Shown here in pieces: positions 1 through 7,348 of a stretch of DNA of 10,018 nucleotides. The position numbers and the translations under genes were made by a program. Source of the stretch: Phoronis ovalis (Eukaryota > Phoronida > Phoronidae); contig JAOXYB010069100.1 in the NCBI GenBank assembly GCA_028565635.1, positions 1 through 10,018 on the forward strand. The letters are read 5' to 3'. Under the pieces are notes generated by a model, which saw only the letters and a program-made list of their open reading frames with translations, was not told the DNA's origin and did not search any database. Each line of letters opens with the position of its first letter. Position 1 is the stretch's first letter.

Positions 1-168
1 CGCCGTCAGACCAATGGTGGAATGTCCGACTACACTGGACATGACTTCAGCTTCCAGAATGCCGCTAGCCAGATGAATGGAATTAGTGACAAAGTAGAAG
101 CAACTGTAGACCAAGTCGCGGGCAACGTACACGATCCAAGTGCCAGGCGTAGGAGGAGTCTGCTTTAG
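1..168 (+). CDS. 3' terminal coding exon of an unrecognised protein (partial)
   Basis: The first frame is open from the window edge to a TAG stop at 166-168, giving 55 residues. The peptide is hydrophilic and rich in Asn, Gln, Ser, Asp and Gly. It contains SDYTGHDFSFQNAASQMNG, then an acidic stretch (DKVEATVDQ), and ends in a basic cluster, ARRRRSLL. No membrane segment, cysteine pair or known motif is visible. Base composition is clearly richer in G and C than the DNA that follows, and a typical AATAAA signal lies about 215 bases past the stop, which supports a real gene end. The exon start and the rest of the gene lie to the left of the window. RRRR could be a basic processing or nuclear-localisation-like patch, but that is only a guess. 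I do not recognise the family. Confidence 0.62.
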   Translation, partial: RRQTNGGMSDYTGHDFSFQNAASQMNGISDKVEATVDQVAGNVHDPSARRRRSLL

Positions 169-410
169 ATAATTTGCACATTATTCCGTTCATATCTCGT
201 TTCCTTTAACATATCCCTTTCTCTTTTCTGTTTGCCAGAAATTATTTATTTGTTAAAATGTAAATTACTACCTGGATTGTTGGTTTGTGAATCCCAATGA
301 TAAGTGGACCGCAACAGATAAGATGTTTTCGTGAATGACCTGTCAGCTTTGTATGTAGCACGCAGTACGCTGTGTTGATAAATAAAGAACTTTTACCAAA
401 TGTTAAATCC
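169..410 (+). other. Probable 3' untranslated region
   Basis: AT-rich, non-coding sequence lies between the TAG stop at 166-168 and the region just past the AATAAA at 381-386. Many in-frame stops follow the coding end, so there is no readthrough frame. The end of the transcript is placed about 10-25 bases after the signal by general rule, not by direct evidence. Confidence 0.5.
381..386 (+). terminator. Polyadenylation signal AATAAA
   Basis: This is a canonical AATAAA within GATAAATAAAGAAC. It is followed by T/G-rich sequence (around 405-430, TTGTATTGTAATTGTTGG) of the kind found downstream of cleavage sites. It is the nearest good signal to the stop at 168, so it is the best candidate for the main transcript end. 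Confidence 0.55.
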
Positions 411-797
411 ATTGTATTGTAATTGTTGGAAAACATGCAGTATTGTAGGATTGTTTGTTGGTTGCTAAAGTTTGTATTACGGAATGCATGGTAGTAAGAA
501 TTGTTTGTTTATCTTTGAGAACCTTGTTTTGTTCAGTAAATAGCTCTGTCATTGCACAATGGGATATTTGAAGGACATTCGTACATTGCGTTTTTCCAGA
601 TTGTCTGCGGAGTGTATCATGTGTAGTGTTCTTTATAACGGTAAAAATTTCATCTTGGTTTTGTATCAAATGTTTGTTGCTACTCTATATGGTGACTCAT
701 TTGCGTGAAATGTGTAAGTGTAAAACCATAAACTCATAAACATTGATGCAATTCCTCTCCTGCCTAATGTACTCAAAGATGCATATTATATTATTAT

Positions 798-803
798 AAT
801 AAA
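798..803 (+). terminator. Possible distal polyadenylation signal AATAAA
   Basis: A second AATAAA (in TTATAATAAATGTCGTTG) lies about 415 bases after the first, just before the repeat element at 864. It could serve a longer alternative 3' UTR. In DNA this AT-rich, chance matches are common. Confidence 0.25.
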
Positions 804-856
804 TGTCGTTGCATGCAGCATATTAAAATATCTCGTTTCGTGTTTTTGTTTATAAT

Positions 857-1342
857 GTCCCTTCCCGGGGGGCACTTCCTATATCGGTCTATATATACAT
901 GTGCCGCCCTTCAGGGTCGCTTTTTGGGCTACCAAGATATTTCAGGGTGGGTAATTTTCACTTCTGGGATATTTCAGGGTGGGTATTTAAGATATTTTAG
1001 AGTGGCATAGCTGCCAAGTTCGGTCAAAATGATTTTTTTGGAGATTTTGATCATCCACAGCGTTTAAAGGAGACGTTCCGTCGATCAGCATTACACCCGA
1101 AAGTTAAATATTCTTAAGCGATAGCCTTTTGTGGGCGTATAGGAGTACGATAGAAGTTGAAATTCCCTTTTATTTTGCTTGTCAATTTTTTTCTGGCAGC
1201 ACGGAAACAATTTTTGGGGCCAAGGATATTTCAGGGTAGGTATTTTGTCAATTGCGGGGATATTTCAGGGTCAGGGTTTGGACCCCTGGGCCTCACACCC
1301 CTACCGCATATAAAAGAGAGTGGCACCCCGGGCGTCCCTTCC
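857..1342. mobile_element. Short non-coding TIR element (MITE-like), with flanking direct repeats
   Basis: The element body is about 864-1333. Its left end reads CCCGGGGGGCACTTCCTATA. The reverse complement of its right end reads GCCCGGGGTGCCACTCTCTT, then TTATATGCGGT, which is similar to TATATCGGT in the left end. These are imperfect terminal inverted repeats. The 9-base word GTCCCTTCC occurs at 857-865 and again at 1334-1342, exactly outside the ends, and looks like a target-site duplication; it overlaps the left TIR by two bases, so the true length may be 7-9. No protein of transposase size fits inside, so the element would be non-autonomous. The superfamily cannot be assigned from the sequence alone. 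Confidence 0.6.
936..1276 (+). repeat. Interspersed copies of GATATTTCAGGGTGGGTA inside the element
   Basis: The 18-base motif occurs at 936-953 and 968-985, in decayed form from 991 (GATATTTTAGAGTGG), again at 1225-1242 (one change), and at 1259 onward (GATATTTCAGGGTCAGGG). Spacing is 32, 23 and 34 bases within the two clusters. The clusters lie just inside the two element ends and run in the same direction. The middle part (about 1005-1220) does not carry the motif. Confidence 0.7.
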
Positions 1343-2205
1343 AGTGTGTATAATTTGAATGTGAGATAAGTAGAAAAGAAAATACTGTTATTATCATTCC
1401 TACTGCACCTCTTTCAAGCATGTATAGAAGTCAACTTGCAACGGACTTGTCATTGCAAAAACTTGCGTTCGGTTCTAATAATTGACTATGCTGTCGCTGA
1501 ATTAAGAATAGTATATTATAATTTATATTGCAATATGCCTAATTGTAAAGTGGAGTAGTTTTTTTTGCAATGATACTTAAATAACGTGACTCCTAACGAC
1601 ATATCCTCTTGAATCGACGACCAACTCATCACCGGGGTTATTTATACTCCCCGAAGGACGACAAATGAGTTTGCTTCGTTCTGTGCACCACCAAGCGACA
1701 TATCACAAATTAAAATAACAATGCATGGCTGTATATAAAGTTCGGCTTGCCTTAAATATAATGTATTAGATGGTGAGCATCAATCAATTCATGTCTGTTT
1801 CTATATAATATGCTGCACGACTCTCCTATTTCATTTAAGTACCACCAGATGGACTCCTGTCACTTGCTACTGCATGTATGAAAGCGAACAATGGGCCAGG
1901 GAGACCTAATTATGATATTTGGGGCAACGAATTATAAAAGGACAGTTATAAACTGTGTCTCATTGCATTTTTCTAGTTCGTAATAAATTTTCTATCGTTA
2001 TTCGGTGGGACTACGTGTATATTGATAGATAATCCGAAATCTCGCATTCATTATTGTTCATCCAAAGATTAGAACAAATGGGTTGATTATCGATCTTATC
2101 TACCAAGCATTTATGTTGTAGCTTCATTTACATTTTCTTAACACCATCCTGAGGCAATATTTAATATTGTAATATTCTTTATTTAGTAGGCTTTTGTTTT
2201 TTTTA
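1343..2205. other. AT-rich stretch, no gene seen
   Basis: There is no open frame of coding character on either strand. The only local structure is a weak nested dyad at 1623-1671: AACTCAT pairs with ATGAGTT, and inside it CGGGG pairs with CCCCG across an 11-base loop. Nothing else stands out. Confidence 0.5.
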
Positions 2206-2250
2206 TGTACATGCGCACTTGACAATGTTTTTTTGTACATGCGCACTTGA
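2206..2250 (+). repeat. Two-copy direct repeat, 28-bp period
   Basis: TGTACATGCGCACTTGA occurs at 2206-2222 and again at 2234-2250. Each copy is followed by a similar tail (CAATGTT and TAGTGTT). Each contains the short palindrome TGCGCA. It is a local tandem duplication of no known function. Confidence 0.75.
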
Positions 2251-4257
2251 TAGTGTTATTATTTAAATTTGACGACCTAGTGACTTATAGCTTTTTTGTT
2301 TTTCAACATGAAACCGATAACAATTTCAATTAATTGCTTGTAATAATGTACTGAAATTTGTCAAAAGATTTTTCAGGTTGATAATTACTTAATTTCGTTC
2401 TCATATCATTTGTTATGGGCTTCAGTTGTAGAGGAAATTTTGCTTTTAATTATTACTCACATAGATCGAAGTACTGTTTTGTTTTGTAAATTTTTGATCA
2501 TTTTCAAAGTTTTAATAATTTATTACATTTAATTAAATCGATTATAGTTCAAAAATAAAATTAAATGGAGCGAATGTAACGAAGTCATTTTGGTGTCCTA
2601 GACCATATTTTTAATTCTTGACTTTCTCAGAGTAACGATAGTTTTCAGATAAAAAATTCGTTACCTGAGATTAAAAAGCTTTCATAGCGCTATTGGTTTT
2701 TTTTTACATATCACTACATTGCTTACATTTTTTGGCCTTTGACCAAGTAAATCACCTGGTATATTTTAAATAAACTTACGAGATATTTAACATGTATGCG
2801 TACAAATGTAAAATTAATGTGCTTTTTTATTTCTCCTTAGTGCTTGTTGCTCTTATTATTAAAGAAAGATCATTTATTGTACTGTCATTGTGTACTTTCT
2901 GTTTAGCGAAAGGTACTACGTTTTACAGAACAAATCAACATTAAACTTTAATTTCATTTTTATATCATTATAGCAATACAAACCAGTTTTAACATTTAGG
3001 CACTCTCAATATCATCAATGTTGCGAATATTTTTTTCAAATATTCTATATTTGATCATTGTAATAATTCATCGTTTTGTTATAATACTTTAATTGCTTCG
3101 GCTAAAAAGCAGCCCTGTATGTAATATATGGTATATGCATACCTCGGATTTTAATAATAAATTGGACAATCATGCAACTGACTTCAAGATGTTTTTTTTT
3201 CTTTGTAGCTATTAAATTTCTTCCACAAGCCATTTGAAAATTAGAGTTAATTCGTTCAACTCGCTGAATAGAAAAATACCTCTCAACTTCCATTGTTTTT
3301 CTGTTCGTATGCGCTATAGGTGTTGGATACCTTTGTAATTATACCTTTATTTTTGCTAACGGAAGCCCATGATACCAAGAAGGCACTGTGAGAAGTCACC
3401 ACAGTTTTCTAGCTTTAATTTTATTGTATTTCCTTGTGTGTCAGTCTAAAGAATGGAAAGTAACTAACTCTAAACAACGGAAAGAAAACATCAAATACGA
3501 AACCCAGAAAATTCGATTGACAATATTTTTGTATTTCGTTTCAAAAAATGATGCAAATAAAATGATTTTGTATATTGTGGTATGATCGTAAACTGCAAAA
3601 GCAACCTTTATTTATTATTATTCATCTAAAAACTATTAAAGCAAATTAATAGATCAAAGTTTGACATAAAACGTCGTAAATATTAACTTGAGATTGAATA
3701 AAGTGATAAATGGGACATTATATTAAACTGTGTAAACTAATTAATTAAGACAACATTAAAGATCACTGAATGATTAGTGCCTACCCCGGGGCTCCTGCGA
3801 TATTTCTATTAGATTGCTGTTGCAGACCTTTCCGTGATAACACAGTTGGTCGGACTAAGGATTAGTAGGGAGGTTATTGTTTTGTAATAATTTTGGACAG
3901 GTTTGTGCGTTCGTACAAAATTTGAACCAATACACTACATACTGCAGAAAAATATAAATTACTTCAAACTGGAAGAAGACAAATTAAAGTAATAATTAAA
4001 AACCCTTCAAGGGGCTCGACAGGGGTTTTAATAATATAAGTTCTGCAAGAGAAAAATAAATTGAACATTGTCAAATATAGCAAAATAAATAGGCACTTGA
4101 ACGTGTGATTTTGTCGACGTATGAGTTTTGATGGTAAGAGTGTGCACAATGCATAATTGTATGGTGGATCAACGATTTATACGTAGTAATGATTGTAAAG
4201 ATAACGGGTCAATTTCAAATCAACTGTGCTTAAAATGTTTAATCATATTTGATATCA
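2251..4257. other. AT-rich stretch, no gene seen
   Basis: Open frames here are short, AT-driven and without protein-like composition. A small imperfect inverted repeat occurs at 3995-4032: ATTAAAAACCCT against AGGGGTTTTAAT, one mismatch. An isolated CCCCGGGG sits at 3784-3791. No RNA gene, splice pattern or mobile-element end could be supported. Confidence 0.5.
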
Positions 4258-4308
4258 GGACAATTACCCCCTTGGACAATTCCTTCCCGGAAAATTCCCT
4301 TAGATAAT
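4258..4308 (+). repeat. Degenerate GGACAATT tandem repeat beside the second TIR element
   Basis: Units start at about 4258 (GGACAATTACCCCCTT), 4274 (GGACAATTCCTTCCC), 4289 (GGAAAATTCCCTTA) and 4303 (GATAAT). The period falls from 16 to 14 bases. GATAATCGCCCCC at 4644-4656, on the far side of the neighbouring element, looks like the continuation of the last unit. This suggests the element inserted into this small array. Confidence 0.5.
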
Positions 4309-4311
4309 AAT

Positions 4312-4644
4312 GGGGGGGCAGTCAGTATGAAAGTGGATACCCATGTTCCAACATGGGTTTTCAAAAAAAGCCCTAACGAAGTGAAATTCTGCAAAAAATA
4401 CACCTCTAAGAAAGTGATTTTTTTGAAAAAATACACGCTTAAGGAAGTGACTTTTGGAAAAAAAGTACCCCTAACGAAGTGTCACACCTCCAAAAAAACA
4501 CCCCTTTTCGTGATTTTAGCTAAAAAAAACAGACCCTAAGCGCGAAATGCGCGTTACGCATCGGCGGTTCGAAAAACATACCCTTTCACGCGAAATTTTG
4601 TTGAAACATACGTACCCACTTTTATATTGACTGCCCCCCCGGGG
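4312..4644. mobile_element. Second short non-coding TIR element (MITE-like)
   Basis: The left end at 4312 starts with seven G then CAGTCAGTATGAAAGTGG, followed by ATAC. The right end, read on the other strand from 4640, starts with seven G then CAGTCAATATAAAAGTGG, followed by GTAC. The arms match over about 29 bases with three differences, all purine transitions. ATAAT at 4307-4311 and at 4645-4649 could be a target-site duplication if the right end includes the GGGG at 4641-4644. The interior is an array of about 32-bp units and has no transposase frame. A perfect 8-bp dyad (CCCATGTT/AACATGGG, 4340-4357) sits just inside the left end. Confidence 0.7.
4363..4612 (+). repeat. About 32-bp degenerate tandem array inside the second element
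   Basis: Units begin with a run of A at 4363, 4393, 4426, 4458, 4492 and 4522, giving spacings of 30, 33, 32, 34 and 30. Further relics start at 4572 and 4604. The core of a unit resembles TACCCCTAACGAAGTG, then a T-rich part. The array is open in one + frame and gives an 11-residue repeat (KKYTSKKVIFL, KKYTLKEVTFG), but that is a by-product of a period near 33, not evidence of a gene. Confidence 0.75.
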
Positions 4645-4650
4645 ATAATC

Positions 4651-4987
4651 GCCCCCACCACCCAACATTTACTTAAGTTCTTTGATCTTTGATTAATATT
4701 ATTTTACCATACGCATAAACACGCTAGCAACGTTATCGACAGAGGACGGTTGGTCTCACGTAGGATGGATATTCAAATGGTGATATTGAAAAGTGATAAA
4801 AGTACGCTTAGTATATATACACTTACTCTATTATTCTGAGATAAATTATTCGGCATAATGCACGTATATCAAATTCTGATAGCTGTTATTGAAATAAGAA
4901 GGCGGGAAATGTCCAATTAGACAAAATCATTCGATCAAATGTTCCATGTTTTATCAAAGTAATAGTATAGCAAGTGACGGTGGTTTC
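4651..4987. other. Intergenic stretch, nothing recognised
   Basis: AT-rich sequence with no supported gene or repeat. It begins with C-rich DNA (CGCCCCCACCACCC) carried over from the array next to the element. Confidence 0.45.
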
Positions 4988-5026
4988 CATGAACTAACAT
5001 ATTAGTTCATGTTTTTCATGAACTAA
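4988..5026. repeat. 10-bp hairpin plus a third copy of one arm
   Basis: CATGAACTAA (4988-4997) and TTAGTTCATG (5002-5011) form a perfect inverted repeat around a 4-base loop. CATGAACTAA occurs again at 5017-5026, so the middle arm could pair with either flanking copy. Confidence 0.8.
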
Positions 5027-5175
5027 TAAGAAAATATTTTGAGAAGAACTTGCATCAAGCTCAAGCATTACTTTTTTCCATTTAATATTTGCGTCACTGG
5101 ACACATCGACAACTAAGGTGCGTTGTGGTCATTTTTAACAACTTAACATGTTCATTACAGAAAAATGCAAAGTCG

Positions 5176-5225
5176 TTATTTGAAATAATTACACAAAAAA
5201 TGTAAAATACGTCTATTTCAAATAA
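5176..5225. repeat. 12-bp perfect inverted repeat with a nested inner dyad
   Basis: TTATTTGAAATA (5176-5187) pairs with TATTTCAAATAA (5214-5225). Inside the loop, TTACA (5189-5193) can pair with TGTAA (5201-5205). It could fold as a stem with an internal bulge, but it is AT-rich and may be a chance or relic structure. Confidence 0.65.
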
Positions 5226-5394
5226 TACAAAATTACTGACAGATAAGTTTATACAAATAAGCAATGAAATATTGACAAATAGTTAACCAATACCAATATA
5301 AAGTTTGTTACAAAAGACTAACCTTCACCAGGCAATAAATTTCCTTTTTTGTTAAAATGCAAAAAAATAACAGTAGAAACGTAAGTAGAATTCA

Positions 5395-5497
5395 CTAATG
5401 AAGTGAATGGTGTACAAAGAACACATGTTTGAAGTGAATGGTGTACACAGAACACATGTTTGTAATGAAGTGAATGGTGTACAAAGAACACATGTTT
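5395..5497 (+). repeat. Three-copy minisatellite
   Basis: A 31-base unit, starting GAAGTGAATGGTGTACA and ending GAACACATGTTT, occurs at 5400-5430, 5431-5461 and 5467-5497. The first and third are identical and the second has one A-to-C change. The first and third are preceded by TAAT, which the second lacks, so the ancestral period was probably about 35-36 bases. Confidence 0.9.
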
Positions 5498-5603
5498 GCT
5501 ACTATCTTACGTTTGGTTCAATTGTTGTTTTGCAGCCACCTATAAATTTCCTAACAATATTTAAAAGTATATTCCAAGCTTCTGTGTCACCCTGAAAATC
5601 AGG

Positions 5604-5665
5604 AACTTTCCTTAAAAACCGGCACGGTCGCCCGCACGGCATTATTCATGTGTTAAAGGAAAGTT
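5604..5665. repeat. Inverted repeat around a GC-rich core
   Basis: AACTTTCCTTAA (5604-5615) pairs with TTAAAGGAAAGTT (5653-5665) with one extra base. The loop contains CCGGCACGGTCGCCCGCACGG (5619-5639), very GC-rich for this window. The near repeat of GCACGG in the loop is also notable. Function is unknown. Confidence 0.55.
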
Positions 5666-5923
5666 ACCCTGGGTCGGCCGGGATAAAGCTTTCCATTTAG
5701 TATTTGATCCACAAACATGCGGTGGCAATTTAAAGAAGCAGCTGGCAAAGTACACACCAACATACAACTTTGTTATGTAATATGACAAGGTTCTATGCGT
5801 GACAAGCAGCAGTGATGTTATGAGGGATGAATGAGTATAGGCTTTGTCATTCAACGGGGCGGATATGAAACTGTCTCGCGAAAAAGTCTGGTTCTTGTGT
5901 AGTACACCTATAAAATACGTCAT
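5642..5923 (-). CDS. Doubtful 93-codon ORF
   Basis: A true ATG at 5923-5921 opens a 93-codon frame. The region is less AT-rich than its surroundings. The product would have a polar start (MTYFIGVLHKNQTFSRDSF), a mostly hydrophobic middle (about residues 36-64, with SLITSLLLV and YVGVYFASCFF) and a Cys/Pro-containing tail (KLPPHVCGS). I recognise no domain. The + strand is also open across part of it. It has no splice partners or polyadenylation signal that I can tie to it, so a chance ORF is more likely than a gene. Confidence 0.12.
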   Translation of the reverse strand: MTYFIGVLHKNQTFSRDSFISAPLNDKAYTHSSLITSLLLVTHRTLSYYITKLYVGVYFASCFFKLPPHVCGSNTKWKALSRPTQGNFPLTHE

Positions 5924-6434
5924 GCATTTACATTTGCATTTTCATTTCAGTATATCTGATCACGTACTCATCGATAATTTCCCAGAATTGCATGTACGAC
6001 GATTATTGCGTGTATTCACAATTAACATATCTGGGATATATAAATTTAAATTGTACGTACAGATGCAAGCTGCATACTGATATCACCCACCTGTGATGAA
6101 TATCAGCAAATCATACAAACGATAATTTGATAACTGTTTTTATTTACCTTCTACATTTTTTAGGACTTGAGGTTCATGCGTAAAGTGTATGGGATTCATT
6201 TTCAATGCATTAATCAGTTTTTAATATAGCAAAGTTATATAAATTAATGGTTGCTATATCACGTTAATTCTTCTGTAGAACCGCTATAAAGATTGCACTA
6301 AGCTATTAGTTTTAGGATTGCCTTGAGGGAAAGGTTGGATATTAATAATTTTAATAATCGGTGGAAACTATTATTTTATACGGAGTTTAGATTTTGAACT
6401 TCAAATAGTTATAATTATTTCAAATATAGAGACA
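5924..6434. other. Intergenic stretch; weak signals only
   Basis: An acceptor-like TTTTCATTTCAG ends at 5949 and is followed by a short + strand open stretch to about 6077, but no matching donor or coding signature supports an exon. A 9-bp inverted repeat (ATATAGCAA 6224-6232, TTGCTATAT 6251-6259) is present. A palindromic CRE-like TACGTCA lies at 5917-5923 beside TATAAAATA. Confidence 0.35.
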
Positions 6435-6514
6435 TATAAATGCAGATTACAGGAACCAAGTGAAAGAAGTAATCGAAGACTGCATTCATCATACAGGGTA
6501 ACACTTCGGTAAGT
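6435..6514 (+). promoter_or_regulatory. Possible TATA promoter, short first exon and splice donor
   Basis: TATAAA at 6435-6440 is followed about 70 bases later by a perfect donor, TTCG|GTAAGT, with GT at 6509-6510. If transcription began about 30 bases after the TATA box, a non-coding first exon of roughly 40 bases (about 6465-6508) would result. There is no ATG-initiated frame of note in that interval. TATAAA and GTAAGT can both occur by chance; only their order and spacing suggest a promoter. Confidence 0.22.
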
Positions 6515-7314
6515 ACTGGTTAGTTGTACGCTAAGTACTCGTTATTTTTGTATCCTCTTTCATTTTTAGAAAGAAAAAACGTTAACAATAACAGCCATTG
6601 TTCTTTTGTAAATTGTAAATTTGAACGCTAAATATTAGAAATCATTCGTTAATAACATCGAGGACCGGTCAACAAATTACATTTTTGTAAAATGTTGTTA
6701 GTAAATCACTACACGAATGATAGATTCTTAAGCATTGGCTGGTCACGAAAGAGTATTTCAATCTTTATACAGTTTGTATGCATCATGCTCAATACGGTTA
6801 TATAATTTAAATACGCTGGGCCAGATCAGTATACCTGTATAGCGTACCCGCATTCAGCACTCTAATGTCACCAATGTTTCGAAATATTGTTTTAGTATCA
6901 GTAGACTCGAACCGGTCCTTGTAAGCAATTCATATATTTTGAACAATTTGTCCATGTTTGACTATTGTGCGTGCTGTCGAAAGTTTATCGTATCATTTTT
7001 TACGAGCTCACGAACCTGTAGGATACTAAAAAGAAATATAGAAATTGATCTGTAATCGGCATAAGTGCATTGATACGCATTCTATGCTTATTTTTTAAAA
7101 GTTTAATTATATATGTCATTTTCATATATCCGTGTTTTACAAAGAAAATATAATATATCTGTACTGATACCTGTATTAGATATCGTTTTTCTATTGTTGT
7201 GATAATTTACTGCGAAGCTGCACGTACCTTGGTAAACCAGTTTGCGCAATTTTCTTTTTTCTGATGTTTTCTGGTTGACAAAGTAAAACATTTTGTTCTG
7301 TTTTCACGTGGTTT
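6515..7314. other. AT-rich stretch, no gene seen
   Basis: No coding frame, RNA gene or element end could be supported. A tRNA B-box-like word on the minus strand near 6905-6918 was examined and has no matching T-stem. Confidence 0.45.
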
Positions 7315-7348
7315 TTGCTTAGTTAGAGTTAAAACTCTAACTAAGCAA
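7315..7348. repeat. Perfect palindrome, 16-bp arms with 2-bp spacer
   Basis: TTGCTTAGTTAGAGTT (7315-7330) and AACTCTAACTAAGCAA (7333-7348) are exact reverse complements separated by AA. Pairing stops at the next base on each side. Sixteen matched pairs with so short a spacer is well beyond chance for 10 kb. It could form a cruciform or an RNA hairpin, or be two closely inverted copies of a short motif. Confidence 0.92.

Noticed and set aside
403-669. 88-codon minus-strand open frame over the 3' flank of the first gene
   Set aside because: It begins at TTG, not ATG, lies opposite the probable downstream flank, and shows no motif or splice context. Open frames of this size occur by chance here.
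813-1369. Two small + strand ORFs in the first TIR element
   Set aside because: They translate the GATATTTCAGGGT repeats and element ends, with no transposase features.
4249-4539. 96-codon + strand ORF with an 11-residue repeat (KKYTSKKVIFL and similar)
   Set aside because: It is the translation of the 32-33-bp tandem array inside the TIR element. The repeat is a DNA-level pattern, and the frame begins in flanking repeat sequence.
4988-5230. Possible microRNA precursor hairpins
   Set aside because: Stems of 10-12 bp are too short for a typical animal pre-miRNA, and the second is very AT-rich.
5407-5595. ORF with repeated VNGVHRTHVC-like residues
   Set aside because: It is simply the minisatellite read in one frame.
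5844-6080. 78-codon + strand ORF
   Set aside because: Its nominal start is TTG, it overlaps the doubtful minus ORF, and it contains a low-complexity HLHLHFHF stretch from a pyrimidine/ATG-rich tract. There is no coding evidence.
6895-6925. Minus-strand GGTTCGAGTC, resembling a tRNA B box (tRNA or SINE)
   Set aside because: The flanking bases cannot form a T-stem (ACCGG against CTACT), and no A box or acceptor stem lies at the right distance.
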